Positions 33,321 to 45,464 of a stretch of 64,000 bases of DNA are shown here, piece after piece. The first letter of the stretch is position 1. Each line of letters starts with the position of its first letter. Under the pieces are notes generated by a model. It ran no database searches. It saw only the letters and a program-made list of their open reading frames with translations, and was not told the origin of the DNA. Position numbers and translations under genes: made by a program. Source of the DNA: Gnetum montanum (lineage: Eukaryota > Streptophyta > Gnetopsida > Gnetales > Gnetaceae). The stretch spans positions 225,858 through 289,857 of the forward strand of contig MNCI01002657.1 of assembly GCA_015680685.1 (NCBI GenBank), in the 5' to 3' direction.

Positions 33321-33849
33321 TGTTAGAGATAAGTATGTTTTTATGCTCTTAGGAAACTCTAATTCTAGGATTAGTGTTCTAAGTATATACACAATCTTCA
33401 TATCACTAATTTAACATTTTTATCACATATATACTTCTTTACAAATTTTATTCGTAAGGTTTCTTAAGTGACTTGACTTTGTAAGACCATCACTTGTAAC
33501 GTTTATTGTTACAAATCTCATTTTCCAACTTATTACTTATAACGTATGATTAAGTTATGAGTACTTACATTATACTTATTACTCCAATCTAACTCCTTAT
33601 GCTTTATTAAGTCTTTCCTTAGCTTAACTTTATTTTGTTTTTTGTACTTCATTTTTTGATATTTGACTTAACTTCATAAACTTCTTTGGGCTTTACTAAG
33701 CCACTTTTTTTCTGTCATAATCTTATAGATGGCCTTCTTTTCTTCTTTAAGAAACTAGACTAGGCAATGTATAACATAACTTGGATCTTTGGTTCTTCTT
33801 TAAGAAACTAGATCATGTGTTACAATGATTGTCCTTGTCTCCTACAACA
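33321..33849 (-). repeat. copia-like 5' LTR
   Basis: Plus-strand TGTTAGAG...CTACAACA, so in sense TGTTGTAG...CTCTAACA, abutting the tRNA-Met site at 33308-33320. 529 bases. Left partner reduced to the fragment at 31747-31832. The right-hand limit rests on the TG/CA rule only. Confidence 0.6.
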
Positions 33850-34289
33850 CTTCCTCCTCTATTCTTAGGATGGAACTAATTACTTCTTTTTCATCTTAGT
33901 ACTTGTAATTAGTAAGATAGAGAAAAATACAATGGTACAAATGGTTTTTATAAACTTTCTTGAATAGAGTTTACTTATTGTGAGACTTTTTTTTTTACAT
34001 ACTTGTTTTCTTCTTTTTCTTTACTCTTATTTTTTCTCATCATTCTCTCATGGATCTTAACTTGAACTTTATTTTCTTAAAAGTTGTAACTATTCATAGG
34101 ATTTGTCACATATTTATGAACTAAGATCCTTATGAATCACTTAACTTGATTTGTCATTGCTTACAAAACTCATGATTGAACTTAAGTGCTATTATATAAT
34201 CAATATCATTGATTTGGTGTTCTAGTCCTTCCTATATTTACTAGCTTTTTGTGTTAGTATATGAGTTATCTCATAGTTTATGATCTTGG

Positions 34290-34830
34290 CTTGTTTATTG
34301 GCTTGGGGGGTGGTATGGTATAGTTAGCTTATGTTCTATGCCTAAGCATTACATTAACTTTTTGAAAGTTAGCCTAGTAAAGTATGTGTCATTGTTCTAC
34401 ATTAGTGCTTATGGCACATTAAATCTATTTACCATGTTTTGCTTAAAGAATTTATTAGCAATCATTGTAGTGTAATCAATAACTATAGTTGCTTTAGTCC
34501 ACTTTGTGTAATAGTCTCCAATTATAATATTGTAGGATTTGCCATTTGAAGAAGGGGTGATAGGATTCATGAAATCAATTCTTCATAGATTAAAAGGATT
34601 TGGTGGCTATATCCATTGCTATGGTCACTTAAAACATGTTGATACCCCATCATCATGTTGGTAGTGCTTGCAAGACTTTGCAAAATGATATGCATTATGG
34701 AGGTATGAGTTATAAGTAACTAGTTAATATGATTTTGATAGTTGTTCTCTTTCTCACATATTGACCTTCACATGGTCCTTCATGTACATCCTAGAGAACT
34801 ATTTGTTGGTTTTACCATAGAACAAGCTAG
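34290..34830 (-). pseudogene. gypsy integrase catalytic core
   Basis: In shifting frames the minus strand gives IDFMNPITPSSNGKSYNIII, DYYTKWTKATI, FFKQNMVNRFNVP and IPYHPPSQ, matching the Athila/Tat integrase core ('IDFVGPI.P.S...YILVATDYLTKW.EA', 'FGVP', 'T.YYPQANGQ'). First catalytic Asp equivalent is present in GDYYTKW. Several stops and frameshifts. Confidence 0.8.
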
Positions 34831-34999
34831 TGCATCAAGCCATCAGCATAAATTTTATAAAGGTTTCCTTCTATTTTTATAAATTATTTGGTTTTGTATA
34901 TTAAGGAGAAACTTTCTACTTCTTTAAATACATAAGGTAATAACAAACCAATGAATGATTGCTAATAAGGAAACCAAGATATCATTTGCAAAAAAGGGT

Positions 35000-36160
35000 T
35001 CATTAGGGAATTGGTAAAATAAAGGTTTTTTATCAACCTTATTATTTCATATTGATTTATATAAATGATCAACTACAACATTTTCTATCCCGTTCTTATC
35101 AATTATTGTGATATTTAATTCTTGTAGGATCACTAATCACTAAATGATTTAGGGGCTTACCATTGGTTTATTCATCAGGAACCTAAGTGCACTTTGATCA
35201 ATGTACACAAGGACTAGGTATCTAAGAAAATAGTGTTTGAACTTCTCAAGTGTATAGACCATTACCATCAGCTCCTTTTCAATAGTGGTATAATTGAGTT
35301 ATGCACTAGTAGTGCTCATGCTTACATAGTGGATGTAGTATGGAAATTTTTGATTATCCAACTATGTTATCATGGCTTTCTAGGTGTAATTGGATACATT
35401 TGTCATGATGTAAAAATGTTATAATCAATTAGGTACTTGTAGAATTGGGAAATCTGTAAGTCTTTACTAGAGGATTTCAAATGGTTTTTCATAATCATTT
35501 GACCAAATAAGTAGTGCATCCTTCTTTGTAAGCTTCACCAATAACTTTGCAATCTTTGAGAAATTTTATATGAATGCCTATAATACCTTGCATGTCTAGG
35601 GAATAACCTTACATATTTCACTATTTGATGTCTTTGTGTAATATTTTGAATTATGTTGATCTTTTCTAGATTGACTTTAATGTCTTTTTGTAATATCCTA
35701 TGCCTAAGAACAATGTCTTCCTAAACTGTTAGATGACATTTTTGCAAGTTGAATTTTAAATTCATCTTTACACACCTCTTTAATACCTATCCTAAATAGT
35801 CTAATGCCTATTTAAAGTTTGAGTTTTAGGTGGAGAAGTCATCCATGAAAACTTCTATACCATTGCAAATATGCTTTTGGAAGATGCTTAAGATGAGATG
35901 TTGAAAGGTAGTAGGAGTGTTACATAAGCCAAAGAGCATCTTTTTGTAGTCAAAAAGTTCCCTATGAACTTGTAAATATTTTCTTTTGATTTTTTCCTTA
36001 GGTGTAATCTGGATTTGGTTATAGTTGCTATAACCATCCAAAAGGCTAGAAGACGTGTTTGACTATGGTGTCTAATACTTGATTAACAAATGATAACAGA
36101 AAGTGATCTTTAAATGTTGCCATATTTAATAGTCTAAAATTTCTGCAGATCCATCATTGG
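35000..36160 (-). pseudogene. gypsy reverse transcriptase and RNase H
   Basis: 36041-35826 is an open 71-codon piece with MDGYSNYNQIQI, MLFGLCNTPTTFQ and IEVFMDDFS, i.e. the RT fingers and the catalytic loop (FMDDFS, with both Asp kept). Downstream, LKRCVKMNLKFNLQKCHLTV and ILQKDIKVNLEKI fit the RT connection of Athila-type elements, and 35400-35100 contains fragments of the RNase H-like segment with LIKVHLGS. The remainder has many stops. Confidence 0.85.
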
Positions 36161-36839
36161 TTCTCTTTCTTTAATATAATTATAAGTGGAATCATTCACT
36201 CACTATCCATAATAGGATAGAGGAATCTAACCTTCAAAAGGTTTTCAATCTCATGTTTTATAACTTGTTTCAACTTTCAATTCAACTTGTGTTATGGTTG
36301 ATGTTTGGGTTTGATGGTAGGATTTGTGTAGATTATGTACTAGCATATTATGGATCTATCTCTATGACCTTATCATATGATCAACTAGAGATTTCTAACC
36401 ATCTATTCACAATTTCCAGTAGTTTTTTTTTTGTTCTTCTGTCAACTTTATACTAATGATTACTAGTTTATCATTTTTTTTAAAAAAAAACATATTCTAG
36501 GAAGTTCAATAATGTTTTTAGTTTAATTAGTTTAGAAATAGGTTCTTTTGAAACTTCTAATTCTTCCCAATCATTGTCTTTCTTGTATATGCCCTACTTG
36601 GAAGATTTATTGCCATACATTTTCTATCTCATGTAGCTTCTCTATATATGCGATGGTAGATGTTTCTTCTCGTTTCATGAAGATTGATGATTGGAAACTT
36701 TCATATGCTATCAATCATTGGATGTCTTCCTACTTAGTGGCTTCCATCTATAGGTACTTTTGCAGTCACATTTTTTCTTCAGAAGAACTACATGTTATAA
36801 TACTTCTTGATCTGATCATCTAAGCTTTCTACATGTAAT
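36161..36839. other. eroded link between protease and RT
   Basis: Expected protease-RT linker of the gypsy element; only scattered similarity to 20900-20800 near 36840-36900 is visible. Confidence 0.4.
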
Positions 36840-37470
36840 TACATCCACTGTCATTATATGTGATGCATGGAACTCTCTTCTTCTTAATTTTTTCATGATC
36901 AATGTCCTTTAAAATCTCCAAGGATATGTCTTTGATTCTAATCTTGGTATTAATGGTGCTTAACTAAGTCCTTCCCATAATGATGGAAAACTCCCATTTC
37001 CACTTGTCTACATGGATTACTAGGAAACATACTAGGTAGGACTACCCATTAATTGCAATCATAATATCCTCTATCTTTCTAAAAGGAATAGTAATGGACT
37101 AGTTTGCAAGCCCTACCATGATATTAAATCTTTGAGTGGTGGTAGGTTCCATGCTTTCTACATCTCTTGGAATATTAGATAAGCACTAAAATCTAAGTCC
37201 AATAGAGCCTTTCCTGGTGCATGTCCTACCATTTACAAATAAACTAGAGGACTTTCATGATCTTCTCTCTTCTTGGAAAGCTTACTTGCTTTGATCTAAT
37301 CAGTAATAACATGGATTAGCATGATAATTTGTATGTTTGAAGTTTGATTTTAAAGTAGCTCATGTGCAACTCTAAGGAAAGGACACTTCTAAGGATTTCA
37401 CTTGGAACCTGTTAAACTATTATTCACTTGCATGTTCATAGCTCTAGTAGCATTTTTTTGATGTTTTTGA
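36840..37470 (-). pseudogene. gypsy protease remnant
   Basis: Aligned by eye with 20820-21500 of the Gag-protease element: shared TATATGTGATGCATGGAA near 36858, GGAAAACTCCC/GGAAGTCCCC at the protease 'GRAWL' end, and AGTAGCATTTTTTTGATG against GTAGCATTGCGTTGTTG at the right edge. The DSG segment is damaged. The gag-only element is inserted at 37480, just upstream in sense. Confidence 0.65.
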
Positions 37471-37479
37471 GAAGGTATT

Positions 37480-38302
37480 TGATGAAGTGTCATTAAGTCG
37501 ATGCATCGATGGGGCTGCGTATCCGTGGCTACGTCGACGCGGCCCCATCGACGCAGCCACCTATCCCAGCCTATAAATAAGAGGGCCCTCCACCTCACTG
37601 AGGCATATTTTTGTCAATTGTAGCTAGACTCCTGTAGTTTTTTTTTGTAGAAGTTAGATTATTTTTGTGATGCTTGTAATTGTATGGAACCTTTATTCGA
37701 GTGTGACGTACTTGGACACGCACATGACCGAAAATAAAGATCGAGATTACTTCATCATTGCAGCATTCACTTAGTTTTAATTGTCTAGTTTAATTGTTAA
37801 TTGTTATTGTTATTTATTGCTTTCTTAGTTAATATTTATTTATCATCATTTACTATTCTTGTTGTTAAATGCGGAATGAGTACGACTTAATCACGAGCAT
37901 TTAAGTGTGACTACTTGGTAACCCAGCAGCGTACCTAGGATCTACGCTTGGTAGCCCCAGTAGTAGTCATGCACGAGGTCCAAGATGTGTATGGATGATT
38001 GAGGAACGGATACTCATCGCACTTAGGCTAGCTTATACTCATTTCCTATTGCTCATTAGTTTAATTAATATTATCTTCTACTGTCTCTAGGAGTAGCATT
38101 AGTTTAGGATCACATCATATGCCTCACTCTGGACTAAATCATACGTGACAAAGCAATACTAGTCCAGGTGGGAACACAACAAACTACGATCAACGTGTAA
38201 CTATCTAGATAGTACAACTAGCCTATCCACGGAGTTCGACTGGATCGTGTGTGAATGATCATATTCGTATGGTTGAGTGTAGGGGTACCTAGCCACTCAT
38301 CA
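37480..38302 (+). repeat. 5' LTR of the gag-only element
   Basis: Starts TGATGAAGTGTCATTAAG, ends CCACTCATCA. U3 palindromes include TCGATGCATCGA (37498-37509), then the TATA box CTATAAATAAGAGG (37571-37584). U5 ends GGTTGAGTGTAGGGGTACC before the last CACTCATCA. Confidence 0.9.
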
Positions 38303-38320
38303 TTGGCATCATTGCCAGGG
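38303..38320 (+). other. primer-binding site (tRNA-Asp-like)
   Basis: TTGGCATCATTGCCAGGG right after the 5' LTR; compare TTGGCGCCGTTGCCGGGG of Athila/Tat elements. Confidence 0.8.
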
Positions 38321-38442
38321 ATGGTGCTAGTTATCTAGATTAGTTATATCATACAAGGTTGCTGCATAGGACTTAATGATATATCTCTTAGGAAGAAGAA
38401 ATTATAAAAGTCACATATAAATTCACACACAACCTTACAACC

Positions 38443-40440
38443 ATGTCTCTCCTACAAAAATATAATAATGCCACATCTAGTGAGGCAATTCATTGGAGAA
38501 CCAATGAATATTATGACAATGAAGATTGGAGTACGCAACCCGAGGTGGGGATTTCTTATAAACATAAATGAAGACAACATCGTACCAACGCACGAAAGCA
38601 TAACTTACCTGATGATGATGAACCCCTACTGGTCACTACAAGCTTAATGGAAATAGAAGAGGCTGTTCGACTAGCCCACAAGCATCGTAAGGAAAGTTGT
38701 CTACCTGTGCTTGATTTAAACAAATTTCCCAAGTTTTCAGGAGGCTATGATTTAGATTTGCAACAACATTTACAAGCCTTCTACGATGTCTGTACATGGA
38801 ACAATATTGATAATGGGTGGCAAAAACTTAAGCTCTTTCCTCTGACACTCGTTGGCCAAGCAAAAGTATGGTATAGGTCGTTAAAACCAAAATCAATTCG
38901 ACGTTGGCCGACAATGGTAGAACTCTTCAATGAAAGATATCAAACCTATGCGAGAGTGTCAGCCTTGAGGAGACAAATCCAAGAATGGAAACAAGTGCAA
39001 CATGAACCCTTGGACATGGCCTTAGAAAGATATTATGCACTGTTAAACAACTGCCCAGGCCATGGGTTCTCCGAGGAAAGGCTAATGTACCATATCATAG
39101 ATGGGCTCTGTAATGAAACAAGGGAGACCCTAGGGATGTACACCCGAGGTCAACTATATGAGCTACGGACCCATCAACTCCAAGAGCTTATTAAGTAGAT
39201 AGCAAAAGAAGAAGGAGAAATAACTAAATGGGAGAATGTTGAAGGTTCTCAACAAGACCAAAATCTCAACTTAACAAGGGTCCATGATCATGAAGAGGAG
39301 AAATCCACTCACTTCAAGGAGGTGGAATCATCTTTGCCAATCCTGCAATCACTAGATGAAATTGAGGTAAAGATCAATAAGATGACGGACTGAGTACATG
39401 AAAGATGTGGAGAATATGCCAACGTTATTAGAGGAAAAACTATGCCAAATCGAGAAACAGGGTAGGACACCATGCGAAAATCAAAACAAAGGGTAGAAGA
39501 GAATAGGAATAAGAACTCAACTGCCAATCATACATATCAATGTAACGTTTGTCTATACGATCACCCCAAAGGCCAATGTCCAGTTTTGTCACATTTACAT
39601 GAGCATCGGGGAGGAATGTTACATCCAGAGTTCGTACAGAAATATTAGGTTCAACCACAGTGGCAAAAACCTCAGTCGTGGGGGAGGCCACCACCAACTG
39701 GACCATATCCTTCATATGTCGTAGCACCAAATGATTATTATGTTCAACACCCTATTTCTCCAACAAGATCAGCATCCTCTACCTCACCTCATCGTTATCA
39801 TTCTCACGAGTACTATCCACCCATGTCCCCTCCAACAAGATCACCACCTCATGTGCCTTACACTTCTCCTCAACCTCAATATTCTCGTACTTCATCCCCT
39901 TCTACATCACCGCCAGCTATGCCAGAAGATTTTGCACCACAACACCATCCTGCAAATGTTACTTGTGCTGCTACTGTCAACAGTAGTGGAGGTCCTTCAC
40001 AACGTTGAAGGCGTCCCTTCTTTAGACGTGACCGTCGAAAGGGACACCATAGTTCAGAAACCACTGCAGACGCCAACTTAGCACAAATCCAACACTGTGA
40101 TGCATCTTCCTCTTTGAACCCAATGCCTCATGTTACCTTATCAAGGCCACCACTCAATACTCCAACAACCATGGGGCCCAATGAATATTGCCACATGGGG
40201 AGACATGTTGATCCTTGCATATCATCTTACGGTCGCAAGTACCATAGTGGGTCAACTCCTTATAAATTAACCACATCTTGTAACTTGTCCCACTATGTCA
40301 ACTCTAATCAAGTGTGTGAACTCCAATGGGGTAAGTATGACCAGGCCCCAATATTTTCAACATGCAAGGATCCCCACCTTCCATTTATTAATTCTAGCCA
40401 TGCTCAACCATTTAGTTATGGGGGTTATCCTCCATTCTAA
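38443..40440 (+). pseudogene. Gag of the gag-only element, one frame with six stops
   Basis: A single uninterrupted frame of 666 codons from MSLLQKYNN to a TAA, broken only by in-frame stops at 38569 (TGA), 39196 (TAG), 39391 (TGA), 39463 (TAG), 39646 (TAG) and 40006 (TGA). Domains: the retrotransposon Gag region with LNKFPKFSGGYDLDLQQHL, GWQKLKLFPLTL, AKVWYRSL, VELFNERYQTYARVSALRRQ and ERYYALLNNCPGHGF (38720-39070); a coiled, charged segment; a knuckle CNVCLYDHPKGQC at 39541-39579 (C-x2-C-x3-H-x4-C); a Pro/His/Ser-rich tail. No frameshift is visible, so decay has been by base substitution. The protein would package element RNA. Confidence 0.85.
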
Positions 40441-41546
40441 CATCACAGAATTAATAAATGTTTTCTATTTCTTTAATTTTTCAACTTTTTGTTTTCTAGT
40501 TTTTCACCTTTTAATTTATTGTTTTATCTTTTTTGTCTTTTATCTTTTTATGAGTAATATCATCCATGAATAAAACACTCATGTGACTCGTTGGTTGAGG
40601 TGTTATTCTATGCTATCGAGTCTTGGGTGACTAATTATTTGAACCATGGGCCCATCACATCCACCCAACCATTCTATTAATAAGAGGTTCTGCTTTGGGT
40701 ACGATGATATTCTTGACTTTTTTAAAACTTAAAATTAATTTTGTGTTCATTGTGCCCAAAGTGAAGAAGGATGGACCAAGAGGGAATGATTAGGGTGTGA
40801 CATCAAGGGGACTTGTGGATCCTCTTTGGTGATGTTTGTGGGAGTTAACATGCAATGTGGTTGTACTAAGATTCTTGTAGATCTAATGAAAAATGGGAGT
40901 AAGAGTAATCAAAAGGGCACTCAAAAATCAAATACTATTCTAGGGGGTTCCACTAGAAAGACATGCACCCATGCCTGAAGGTTGGCAATTTCTCTGGATT
41001 CAATGAAGTGAAAAAAAANTCAGTTACCTCACGTCCCAATCTCTGCAATCCATTCTTCAATTCATTCCATCTCACAGTTCATGTATTTGTGACTCATGTC
41101 TTGTATAACATTGAATTCATACCTCATCACGGTGGTATCAACATGTGTGTGTTTTGTTGCCTCGGTATAGATTACATTTAACCCTTCTAGTGCCTACGGA
41201 CATCTTAAGGTGTGGTTACGTAAGGGCATATAGGTTGGAACCTGCTTTGGGGAGGACCCACTTGTGTGACTTTTGTAATTTGTACTTGTTGCAAGCCACC
41301 ACATCATCTTATACCCTCTGAGTACTTCATTGCCAAATCTATTCTTTCCTTTGTCATCATTTTATCCAACATTCCTCAGAACCAGGTTCGACATTAAACT
41401 TTTAGGGCAACTTCCTTGAAAAATCTCTAACTCTACAATCATACTAAGTAAGGAATTCAACATTTATTAAAAGCAATGAGTGAGGTATGAAATCATTGAA
41501 CATTTTTCATTAACCTTACTAAAAATTGATGTTTGTGTGATTATAG

Positions 41547-41693
41547 ATGGCCCCTAAAAGAAGACAACAAGGAGGACCTCTCAAGGTGCAACCGAATGAC
41601 CTGGGGGAGGCAGAGGCTGAGGACCTCATGAAAAACATGCAGAGCAGAAGTCCATCATTCAGCATCCATCATGAAACTCTTGTTATTGCATAA
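41547..41693 (+). other. small ORF downstream of gag
   Basis: 48 codons starting MAPKRRQQGGPLKVQ, basic then acidic (EAEAED). The ATG lies directly after TGTGATTATAG, which looks like a splice acceptor, so it might be reached by a spliced RNA as proposed for the extra ORF of Athila-type elements. No similarity to a known protein recognised; may be chance. Confidence 0.3.
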
Positions 41694-42142
41694 TCTATCC
41701 AAGCAAAGGGATGATAGGTTAGGGCCCAAGCCTATGAAGAGGAATGATGGCTAGTTGCGGCATGGCATGTCAAGGCCAATCAAGTGTTCCCATAGCTGTC
41801 GTGTTCATGAAAAGTGCCGACTCCATCAAACATTGGAACATCAGCATGGATGGCTCATAATCCTCAGATAGAAGAGGAGAAATGTTAGGTGATTCTTCAA
41901 TGGTATCAATCTTAGAAGCCTGATGCACAAGACAAAGGAAAGGCACCCATAGAGGAGCCACCAGTACCAGGAACCCCATGAGTTCCACAAGTTTTGTCTT
42001 TTGTGTCTGTGTCCAAATTTTTTTTAATTCTCCATTGTGGCATGAATAAATTTCTAGTTAGTCAATAATCCCATACCTATCCACTGTGTATTCAATTGAG
42101 CTTGTTCCTCACTTTGACTCGAGGACAAGTTTTTACTTAGCC

Positions 42143-42151
42143 GTGGGGGTA
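42143..42151 (+). other. polypurine tract of the gag-only element
   Basis: GTGGGGGTA directly before TGATGAAGTG of the 3' LTR, preceded by GAGGACAAGTTTTTACTTAG as in the relatives. Confidence 0.85.
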
Positions 42152-42170
42152 TGATGAAGTGTCATTAAGT
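42152..42170 (+). repeat. stub of the 3' LTR
   Basis: TGATGAAGTGTCATTAAGT, identical to the first 19 bases of the LTR at 37480, then an abrupt switch to RTE sequence. Confidence 0.9.
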
Positions 42171-43455
42171 ATGATGAATATGGAGGGATTATGCTAATGA
42201 AACATAATATGAAGCTTTCGGAGAGAGTCATAGAGTAGCATTTTAGACTTTAATTAGCATTATTAGAAAATCAATTTAGATTTATGCTAGGGAGATATGC
42301 TATAGAGGTTATTTTCTTGATATGATAATCAATGAAGAAATTTAAGAAACATAGAAAAAATATACATATGATCTTCATTGAGTTATAAAATGTGCATGAT
42401 AGAGTGCCTAAAGATATTTTTTGGTGGGCCTTCAAGAGGAAAAACATCTATCATAAATATATTAAACTAATTTAAGACATGTATGAAGGAGCTACCACTA
42501 AAATTAGAATAGCTTATGGAAAAACATTTAATTTCTTGGTTATAGTAGGTCTACATTAGGGATCTATGGTTATTCCATACTTATGTGCCATTACTATGGA
42601 TGAATTAACAAAGGAATTACAAGATGAAATCCCTTGGTGTATGCCATTTATATATAATATTGTTATGGTGGATAGAGAGATTAAGAAAATATTGCTTCTA
42701 AAATGAAGAAGTAGAGACATGCTTTAGAATTAAAAGGCTTAAAAATTAGTAGAAGTAACATAAAATGTTTGGAATGTAATTTTAATAACAACATAAATAG
42801 TGGTAAAGTATAAGTGATAATTAAAATTCAAAAAGTTCCCCAATGAAAATAGTTCTACTACCTAGGATTAATCCTCTAATTAGATGGTAAAATTACTAAA
42901 TATATATGAAATTGAATTAAGGTAGGATTGTTAAAATGGAGACATGCTAGTGATGCTCTATGTAATAAAAGAATACCAATAAAATTGAAGAGGATATTTT
43001 ACAAGACAATAATAAGACTTACTATTTTATATGGTGCTAAATTTTAGGTAGTACAAAAGAAGCATGAATAGCAAATTAGTATGGTAGAAATGAAAATGCT
43101 TAGATGAATGTTGAATGTTACTAAAAAAGATAAATTGCATAACATAAATATTAGAGGAAGGCTTTGAGTAACTTCTATTTTAGATAACCCACAAGAATGA
43201 TGGCTTAGATGGTTTTGAGATGTGCAAAGAAGATTAAACAATGAGCCTATAAAAAAAGGTTGCTACATCAATATTTCAAGAAAGCCACCGAAAGGAAGAC
43301 CAAAGAAGACATGAGAGAAAGAAATTAAATGTGATTTGAAGAAACTACAAATAAAAAATAACTAGCTCTTTATAGAGGTGAATGATGAAAAAAACTCATG
43401 TACCAAACCCGATTTTGTTAGGACAAGGCTAGGATAATGGTAATGATGATGATAT
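42171..43455 (+). mobile_element. RTE-like non-LTR retrotransposon, 5'-truncated
   Basis: RT of the RTE type widespread in plants, read across shifting frames: MKLSERVIE near 42210, NQFRFMLGR near 42270, DRVPKDIFWW near 42403, YIKLI.DMYEGATTKIR near 42455, an 'ITVGLHQGSALSPYLFALVMDELT' equivalent at 42530-42620 (PYLCAITMDELTKELQDEI), IPWCMPF near 42630 with the catalytic ADD lost, and ILYGAKFR near 43030. The 3' end, TTAGGACAAGGCTAGGATAA then TGATGATGAT (43443-43453), is the usual short-repeat tail of plant RTEs. Inactive. Confidence 0.8.
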
Positions 43456-43689
43456 GTGTTTTGATGAACTTTTCTTATAATGCACAAGCTCCTAACTCCT
43501 GTAGATGTTACATAATAGAGAAACATCCATTAGAATATTCTTACTAATACAAGTTACATCTATCATCATTAGACTCTAAGTTAGTAACCTCTTCTACTGC
43601 AAAAACCTTGCTTTTCTACTTTTACATATCATTTCTTGCTTCCTTACTATTTTTCTTATCTTTGTCTTTTAAGTGTAGTTGTGAATTTC
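43456..43689. other. unassigned stretch between RTE tail and gag
   Basis: No clear similarity; the remainder of the 3' LTR of the gag-only element and part of the host gag appear to have been lost here. Confidence 0.35.
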
Positions 43690-45375
43690 TCATTCACTAA
43701 GTTTCATTTTTTCCATCATTGCTGCAATATCTAAAATTAATTTTTGGATTGGAAAAGTCTTTCATTGGATCACCTCCTCCATAGCATCTTCATACTTCCT
43801 TGTTTTGCAAGTATGTACATATCTTTTGCAAAGAGATGTATCTCTATTATACTCTTCTATGCTCTCTTTCTTCTTCAACTCTCCTTTATTTTTTGTAACT
43901 TGATCAATTAATCTTTGAATTTCAAAAGTCTTTCTTTGGCATCAAATCCAAGTGTTTTCCTTGTTTTGTTTTGTATCTTATCTATAATGTGTCTCAACTA
44001 TTCTCTTTGAGAAAAGCCATGGCTTAGATACCTAGGTAATAATGAATAGTATATGTTCAAGATGGCATCAAGAGATTCATAATTGCCTTACTTCCATCCT
44101 TAAATTTTTTTTCTCAAGATGGAGACTCTAGAATATGTTTGATATTTGTCATATTTTAGCTCTAACATCATACTCCATCTCTTGTTAAAGTCTAGTTCAA
44201 AGGATCAATACTAGCTTTCCACTTCTTTGATGAGTATCCTATAGAATAGCATAAGCTTTTACAAGTCATTCTTGGTATTTTGCAAGTCATAGACATCATG
44301 GAAGGCTTACAAATAATATTGTGGATCAACATTTTAGCCTTTATCAAATTTAAAAATGTTGTTTAGGTCAAGTCATTTGATGTGGTTATCCCTTTGTTGT
44401 CTAGTTTTAATATAAATAATCTCCCTAATGTTAATCATGCTTTTAATAGCAAGCAAGGATTCATCATAATTGTCATGTTCATCATGGTTTATATCATGAC
44501 CATGACCTATCCTATGATGGTTGCTATGTATTCTTTACTTTTGATGTCCTCTTTCTTAAATTCTATCTTTACCACATCTATAATTTCTACCTTCCTTTCC
44601 ATCATGTTTTCTTCTATCGTATCCACCTAATCATTTATCGTTACCCATTCATACTTGGTAATGGTTATCTTGGTTAGAGCTTGATGATAAGAATGAAGAA
44701 AATGATGAAGAACTAGGAGATTCATGCTAACTTGCTCTCATTCTATAATCCCTTTGGTTATCTTTGGGTGGCCTACTAGAAGACTTAGGCATGGAGGTCC
44801 CCCCTATGTTGGGCCCTATTCTTTGTTGCTTTTGGTTGCTTACTAAGACTGAATGTAACCATGAATTTGTAATATCATTTGCATTGAAGGAAGGAGGATT
44901 TTGGCAATTGGATCTACTTGAGTGATAATCTATGTTCTCCTTTTCTAACTGCAATGTTAGTGGGGTGGTATTCTCATTTCTTTTTTCTACTTCATGGTGT
45001 GCCTCCATGAAATAATCTTTGTGAATTTAGGCTTTAGTGAGTTTGTGGGGCTTAGATATTTCATCAACTACATTGTAGTCAATGACAACTACTTCTACTT
45101 TAACTTTCATCAATACTAGCATGAGCTTTGATGGAGTTGAATGGTCAAGTGACAACACAATGTTATCTTCTAGGTTAACAAATCTCATCTATTTGTCCTA
45201 ATAAAGGATGAAGATAAAGTTTAGATAATAAGGATCTAGATGTTGCTAGATAATTTTAACTTGGTAGGGTACATCATATTTGCTTCTAATTGCTTTATCA
45301 TGTTCCTTGGTAGAATCTATAATAGGTGGAGAATTGGATTTATGAGAAAAAGAAATTTTGGTTTACTTTATGCAT
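43690..45375 (-). pseudogene. Gag remnant of the Athila/Tat-like element
   Basis: Matches the Gag at 17.8-24.8 kb over its length: near 45260-45200 PYYLNFIFILY and NLEDNIVLS against the N-terminal 'YIPNFTFVYHQDK...LEGNIVLP'; 45008-44727 is an open 93-codon piece from the linker; 44110-43990 corresponds to the YYALL..CPGHG segment; 43900-43690 to the charged coiled region. Diverged well beyond the other copies, with many stops and shifts. Confidence 0.7.
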
Positions 45376-45464
45376 CTTAACAAATAAGAGCATCTTTTAA
45401 TAGATAATTTTTTAGTCTTAACAACAATCATGAAGTACTTGAACTAATATAATTCACTAGTACC

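Larger units (their letters stand above)
37480..42170 (+). mobile_element. gag-only gypsy-family element with 3' LTR cut by an RTE insertion
   Basis: Plus strand: 5' LTR 37480-38302, primer-binding site 38303-38320, one Gag frame 38443-40440, 1.7 kb with a small ORF, polypurine tract 42143-42151, and the first 19 bases of the 3' LTR (42152-42170, identical to the 5' LTR start) before an RTE element begins. No protease or polymerase. It is inserted into the gag-protease junction of the Athila/Tat-like element. Its Gag lacks the roughly 250-residue N-terminal part of the element at 17.8-24.8 kb, so it is a distinct subfamily. Confidence 0.85.
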
